A stretch of 24,081 bases of DNA from Erysipelotrichaceae bacterium (lineage in GTDB: Bacteria > Bacillota_I > Bacilli_A > Erysipelotrichales > Erysipelotrichaceae), in the NCBI GenBank assembly GCA_900770275.1, contig CAAGJS010000229.1, positions 1 to 24,081 on the forward strand, given 5' to 3'. The position numbers and the translations under genes were made by a program. The notes beneath the pieces were generated by a model that was given only the letters and a program-made list of their open reading frames with translations, made no database searches and had not been told where the DNA came from. Shown one piece after another: positions 21,601 through 24,081 of this stretch (positions are counted from its first letter, which is position 1; every line of letters begins with the position of its first letter).

Positions 21601-22965
21601 TCAGATCACGAACAGGTGTTTTCTTGTGCTGTAGTAGGCTCCGATGACCATCGCCCCTGTCAAAAGCCAGGAAATCGGATAGATCATGAACAGCGTCGCA
21701 AAGGAGCGGAAACGCAGAAAGATCGTATTGATATAGATCAGACGGAATACGCACGAACCCAGAATCGTCAGCACCGCCGGTGTCATACTGCGGCCCATCC
21801 CGCGCAGACACCCGCCCGGAATTTCATACAGTCCCGTCCCGATTTCCAGCGTACTTACAAACAGCATGCGGACATAGGCGTACTGAATAACTTCCGGATC
21901 CTCCGTAAAAAACTGAATGAAGAAACTGCGGCCGAACCAGAAGACAAGGCTCAGGGCCAGTGTCAATACCGTTCCCAGTCCCCAGCACCAGCGCAGCACA
22001 GACTTGCACCGGTCGAACTTTTTTGCGGCGAAGTTCTGCGACGTAAATGTGACGGCTGTCTGGGCAAAGGCGTTGATGATGAAGTAGCACATGAATTCAA
22101 AATTGGATCCGGCGCTTGCCCCGGCAATCGCATTGGCACCGAAGCTGTTGATCGCCGTCTGAATCACGACGTTGCTCAGGGCAAACACTGCACCCTGCAG
22201 CCCGGCCGGCAGACCAATCTTAATCGTTTCAATTACATAGTTCTTTTCGATGCCAAGATGACGCAGTGAGAGGCGGAAATCCTCCTCTTCATGCATCAGG
22301 TCCCATGTCACAATCACAGCACTGATGGCACCGGAGATATCCGTCGCAATGGCAACACCCGCCACCGACATGTGCATCACAATGACGAAGAAAAGATTCA
22401 GAAATACATTGGCAATACCAGCAATGGTCAGGGCGATCAAAGGCCGCCGCGCATCGCCGCGTGCCCTGAGAATGGCACTGACAAAGTTGTAAATCATGAC
22501 AAACGGCATGCCTAGAAAATAAATCTGCAGATACTCATTGGCCAGATTCATGACATCCGATGGTGCGCCCATCAGGGAAAGAATCGGCCGCGAAACAAGC
22601 AGTCCGATGAAGATTAATGCAATGCCCGACACCAGTGCCATGGTAAACAGCGTCGAAACAGCCCGGGGACATTCTTTCTGCCTTCCTGCTCCGATCATGG
22701 ACGCAATGACAACATTGGCACCGACCGATAAGCCGGTAAACAACGAAACGATCAGGTTGATGACCGGCGCATTGGATCCGACTGCCGCCATCGCCGCAGC
22801 CGAATCAAAGCGACCGACAACCGCAAGATCGGCGCTGTTAAACAGCTGCTGCAGAATGCTGGCGGCAGCTAAGGGAAGTGCGAAGAAGAAAATCTTGTCT
22901 CCCAGGCTTCCCTCGAGCATGTCTACCTGTGTCCTGGTTTGTTCCTTTTTCATAGCGGGTACCAT
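21601..22965 (-). CDS. MATE-family multidrug/sodium efflux transporter
   Basis: The 454-residue, 12-span membrane protein has the MATE features near the N terminus (LPLAAASILQQLFNSADLAVVG) and the repeat of this pattern in the second half (GLPAGLQGAVFALSNVVIQTAIN). The family exports cationic drugs or metabolites with Na+ or H+. Start chosen at the ATG at 22965 (weak GGA at 6 nt); ATG 22953 (MKKEQ) is the alternative and also lacks a clear ribosome binding site. It diverges from the aldo/keto reductase gene across a short region with two direct repeats. Confidence 0.92.
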   Translation of the reverse strand: MVPAMKKEQTRTQVDMLEGSLGDKIFFFALPLAAASILQQLFNSADLAVVGRFDSAAAMAAVGSNAPVINLIVSLFTGLSVGANVVIASMIGAGRQKECPRAVSTLFTMALVSGIALIFIGLLVSRPILSLMGAPSDVMNLANEYLQIYFLGMPFVMIYNFVSAILRARGDARRPLIALTIAGIANVFLNLFFVIVMHMSVAGVAIATDISGAISAVIVTWDLMHEEEDFRLSLRHLGIEKNYVIETIKIGLPAGLQGAVFALSNVVIQTAINSFGANAIAGASAGSNFEFMCYFIINAFAQTAVTFTSQNFAAKKFDRCKSVLRWCWGLGTVLTLALSLVFWFGRSFFIQFFTEDPEVIQYAYVRMLFVSTLEIGTGLYEIPGGCLRGMGRSMTPAVLTILGSCVFRLIYINTIFLRFRSFATLFMIYPISWLLTGAMVIGAYYSTRKHLFVI

Positions 22966-22992
22966 TTTAATCCAAACGGAAAAAGTGCACTA

Positions 22993-23023
22993 TTCAAAAT
23001 CGAAATACCTCCATTCAAAATCA
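22993..23023 (+). repeat. Direct repeat ATTCAAAATC, 21 bp period
   Basis: ATTCAAAATC occurs at 22993-23002 and again at 23014-23023 in the 118-bp gap between the divergent MATE and aldo/keto reductase genes. The two-turn spacing suits a regulator binding on one face of the helix. Read on the minus strand, the repeats also cover a possible MATE promoter (TTGAAT, 17 bp, GAATAG). Confidence 0.5.
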
Positions 23024-23083
23024 CTTCTGTTCACTCTTGACTGTTTCCTCTATGATGCAGGTGTCCTAAGAGAGGAAATGAAG

Positions 23084-23938
23084 ATGGAATATGCAACACT
23101 GAATACCGGCGCAAAGATGCCGATGATGGGATTCGGCGTCTATCAGGTGCCGGATTATGATCAATGCAAAAAGATCGTGAAGGATGCGATTCGCGTCGGC
23201 TATCGTCTCATCGATACGGCCGCGGCCTATCATAATGAAAAGGCTGTCGGCGACGCGATTAAAGAAGCCATTGCCGAAGGCATGGTGAAGCGTGAGGATC
23301 TTTTCATCACATCCAAGATCTGGGTAACGGACATGCGCAGTTACGATACGGCAAAAGCCGCAATCGATCGTTCGCTCGATAATCTTGGCCTGGAGTATCT
23401 GGATCTCTACCTTGAACATCAGGCGATGGGCAACTACTTCGAAGCCTGGCGCGCAATGGAAGATGCCTATAAAGAAGGAAAGCTGAAGGCGATCGGCGTA
23501 TCCAACTTCTTCCCCAACGTGCTTGCCAATTTCTGCCTCAACGTTGATGTAGTACCCGCCGTCAACCAAGTGGAGCTGCACCCTTTCTTTGCCCAGGAAA
23601 ATGCGCTGGCAACGATGAAGGAATACGGCGTCACTCCCGAGGCATGGGCACCGCTGGCCGAAGGAAAGCAAGGTATCTTCAAGGATCCGGAAATGACAGA
23701 GATCGGAAAGAAATACGGAAAGACAGCCGCGCAGGTTGCGATGCGCTGGAACATTCAGCGCGGTGTCGTTGTCATCGCCAAGACCACCCATGAAGAACGC
23801 ATGAAGGAAAACATCGATCTGTTCGACTTCAGCCTGAATGAGGATGAGATGAAGATCATCTCTGACAAGACGCTGGATCACAGTGAGATCATCAATCACT
23901 TTGACCCCGCCCTTGTCCGCATGCTCAATGGGAAATAA
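23084..23938 (+). CDS. Aldo/keto reductase
   Basis: 284 residues from the ATG at 23084, 8 nt after AGAGG. The ATG two codons earlier (23078) is too close to that ribosome binding site. A much longer reading frame upstream would cross the divergent MATE gene and is rejected. The catalytic tetrad is present: Asp44 and Tyr49 (YRLIDTAAAYHNE), Lys78 (ITSKIWV) and His112 (LYLEHQAMG). The coenzyme-binding part is VVIAKTTHEERMKENIDL. The usual 'PGS/IPKS' before it is here 'IAKT', a mild deviation. NADPH-dependent carbonyl reductase of unknown substrate. It is a paralogue of the enzyme at 11785. Confidence 0.92.
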   Translation: MEYATLNTGAKMPMMGFGVYQVPDYDQCKKIVKDAIRVGYRLIDTAAAYHNEKAVGDAIKEAIAEGMVKREDLFITSKIWVTDMRSYDTAKAAIDRSLDNLGLEYLDLYLEHQAMGNYFEAWRAMEDAYKEGKLKAIGVSNFFPNVLANFCLNVDVVPAVNQVELHPFFAQENALATMKEYGVTPEAWAPLAEGKQGIFKDPEMTEIGKKYGKTAAQVAMRWNIQRGVVVIAKTTHEERMKENIDLFDFSLNEDEMKIISDKTLDHSEIINHFDPALVRMLNGK

Positions 23939-23950
23939 GGCAGAACCAAA

Positions 23951-23975
23951 TGACGAAGGAAAAACACCTTCGTCA
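23951..23975 (+). terminator. Hairpin after the aldo/keto reductase gene
   Basis: TGACGAAGG (23951-23959) and CCTTCGTCA (23967-23975) form a perfect 9-bp stem with a 7-nt A-rich loop. No T-run follows on the plus strand, so termination is uncertain. Confidence 0.4.
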
Positions 23976-24022
23976 CCTTAAAGACTCTGTCGGCTATAAT
24001 GAGCTCAAAGGTTCCCATCATT

Positions 24023-24081
24023 ATGCCGATCAGTGAAGATATAGCCCGCCCGATTTTCAATACCGCGACGAAGGCTTTTAC
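24023..24081 (+). CDS. Start of an unidentified gene, cut by the window end
   Basis: The open frame from the ATG at 24023 gives MPISEDIARPIFNTATKAF and runs off the window. A TATAAT (23995-24000) lies just upstream. An in-frame ATG at 23999 overlaps this -10 and is less likely. The possible ribosome binding site AAAGG (24008-24012) is rather far from the ATG. Only 19 codons are visible and no family can be assigned. Confidence 0.4.
   Translation, partial: MPISEDIARPIFNTATKAF

Noticed and set aside
22538..23083. Long N-terminal extension of the second aldo/keto reductase
   Set aside because: Its upstream part is antisense to the MATE gene and the family starts at the GFGVYQ region shortly after 23084.
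1..24081. CRISPR arrays, tRNA/rRNA genes, insertion sequences, prophage or classical defence genes
   Set aside because: No regularly spaced repeats, cloverleaf sequences, transposase or integrase motifs, or nuclease-type defence proteins were found on reading both strands.

Overview
This 24 kb window is a densely packed bacterial chromosome segment of roughly balanced base composition. Strong GGAGG-type ribosome binding sites, short intergenic gaps and hairpin-plus-T-run terminators suggest a low- to mid-GC Bacillota. The gene mix (mannose-family PTS, DUF3793 next to flavodoxin, the PF06838 'methionine gamma-lyase' family, many small membrane proteins) suggests a gut Erysipelotrichia or Clostridia relative. 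The taxonomy is inference. No rRNA, tRNA, CRISPR array, insertion sequence or phage gene was recognised, and no gap between genes exceeds about 220 bp.

Positions 1-9782 hold an amino-sugar locus best read as N-acetylgalactosamine (GalNAc) utilisation. It contains a tagatose-bisphosphate aldolase accessory subunit (gatZ, 88-1410), PTS components IIB-IIC-IID (4748-2569, minus), an AraC-family regulator on the opposite strand (4966-6141), PTS IIA plus the ketose/aldose isomerase-deaminase agaS (7881-6221, minus), and an amino-sugar-6-phosphate deacetylase (nagA/agaA, 8065-9213) that is translationally coupled to an unknown four-helix membrane protein. The implied route is uptake with phosphorylation to GalNAc-6-P, deacetylation, AgaS conversion to tagatose-6-P, then (kinase not in the window) tagatose-1,6-bisphosphate and aldol cleavage. 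A divergent pair of uncharacterised membrane-anchored proteins (1498-2511) sits inside the locus. Tandem TTGCA-type half-sites 21 bp apart lie at two of the locus's promoter regions, with a weaker one at a third. They are good candidates for the AraC-family operator.

Positions 9855-17476 are mostly housekeeping or transport genes: a four-cysteine flavoprotein, an RlmI-like rRNA methyltransferase, an aldo/keto reductase, a TrkH/TrkA potassium uptake operon (4-nt overlap), and a Lon-like AAA+ ATPase that lacks the protease domain and carries Asn for the Walker B Asp.

Positions 17487-18906 carry a DUF3793-flavodoxin operon with a long palindromic operator at its predicted transcription start, then a 38-residue membrane peptide. 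The rest (18899-24081) holds a PF06838 PLP enzyme, an SDR oxidoreductase placed directly behind the efp terminator, elongation factor P, a MATE transporter, a second aldo/keto reductase and the start of an unidentified gene.
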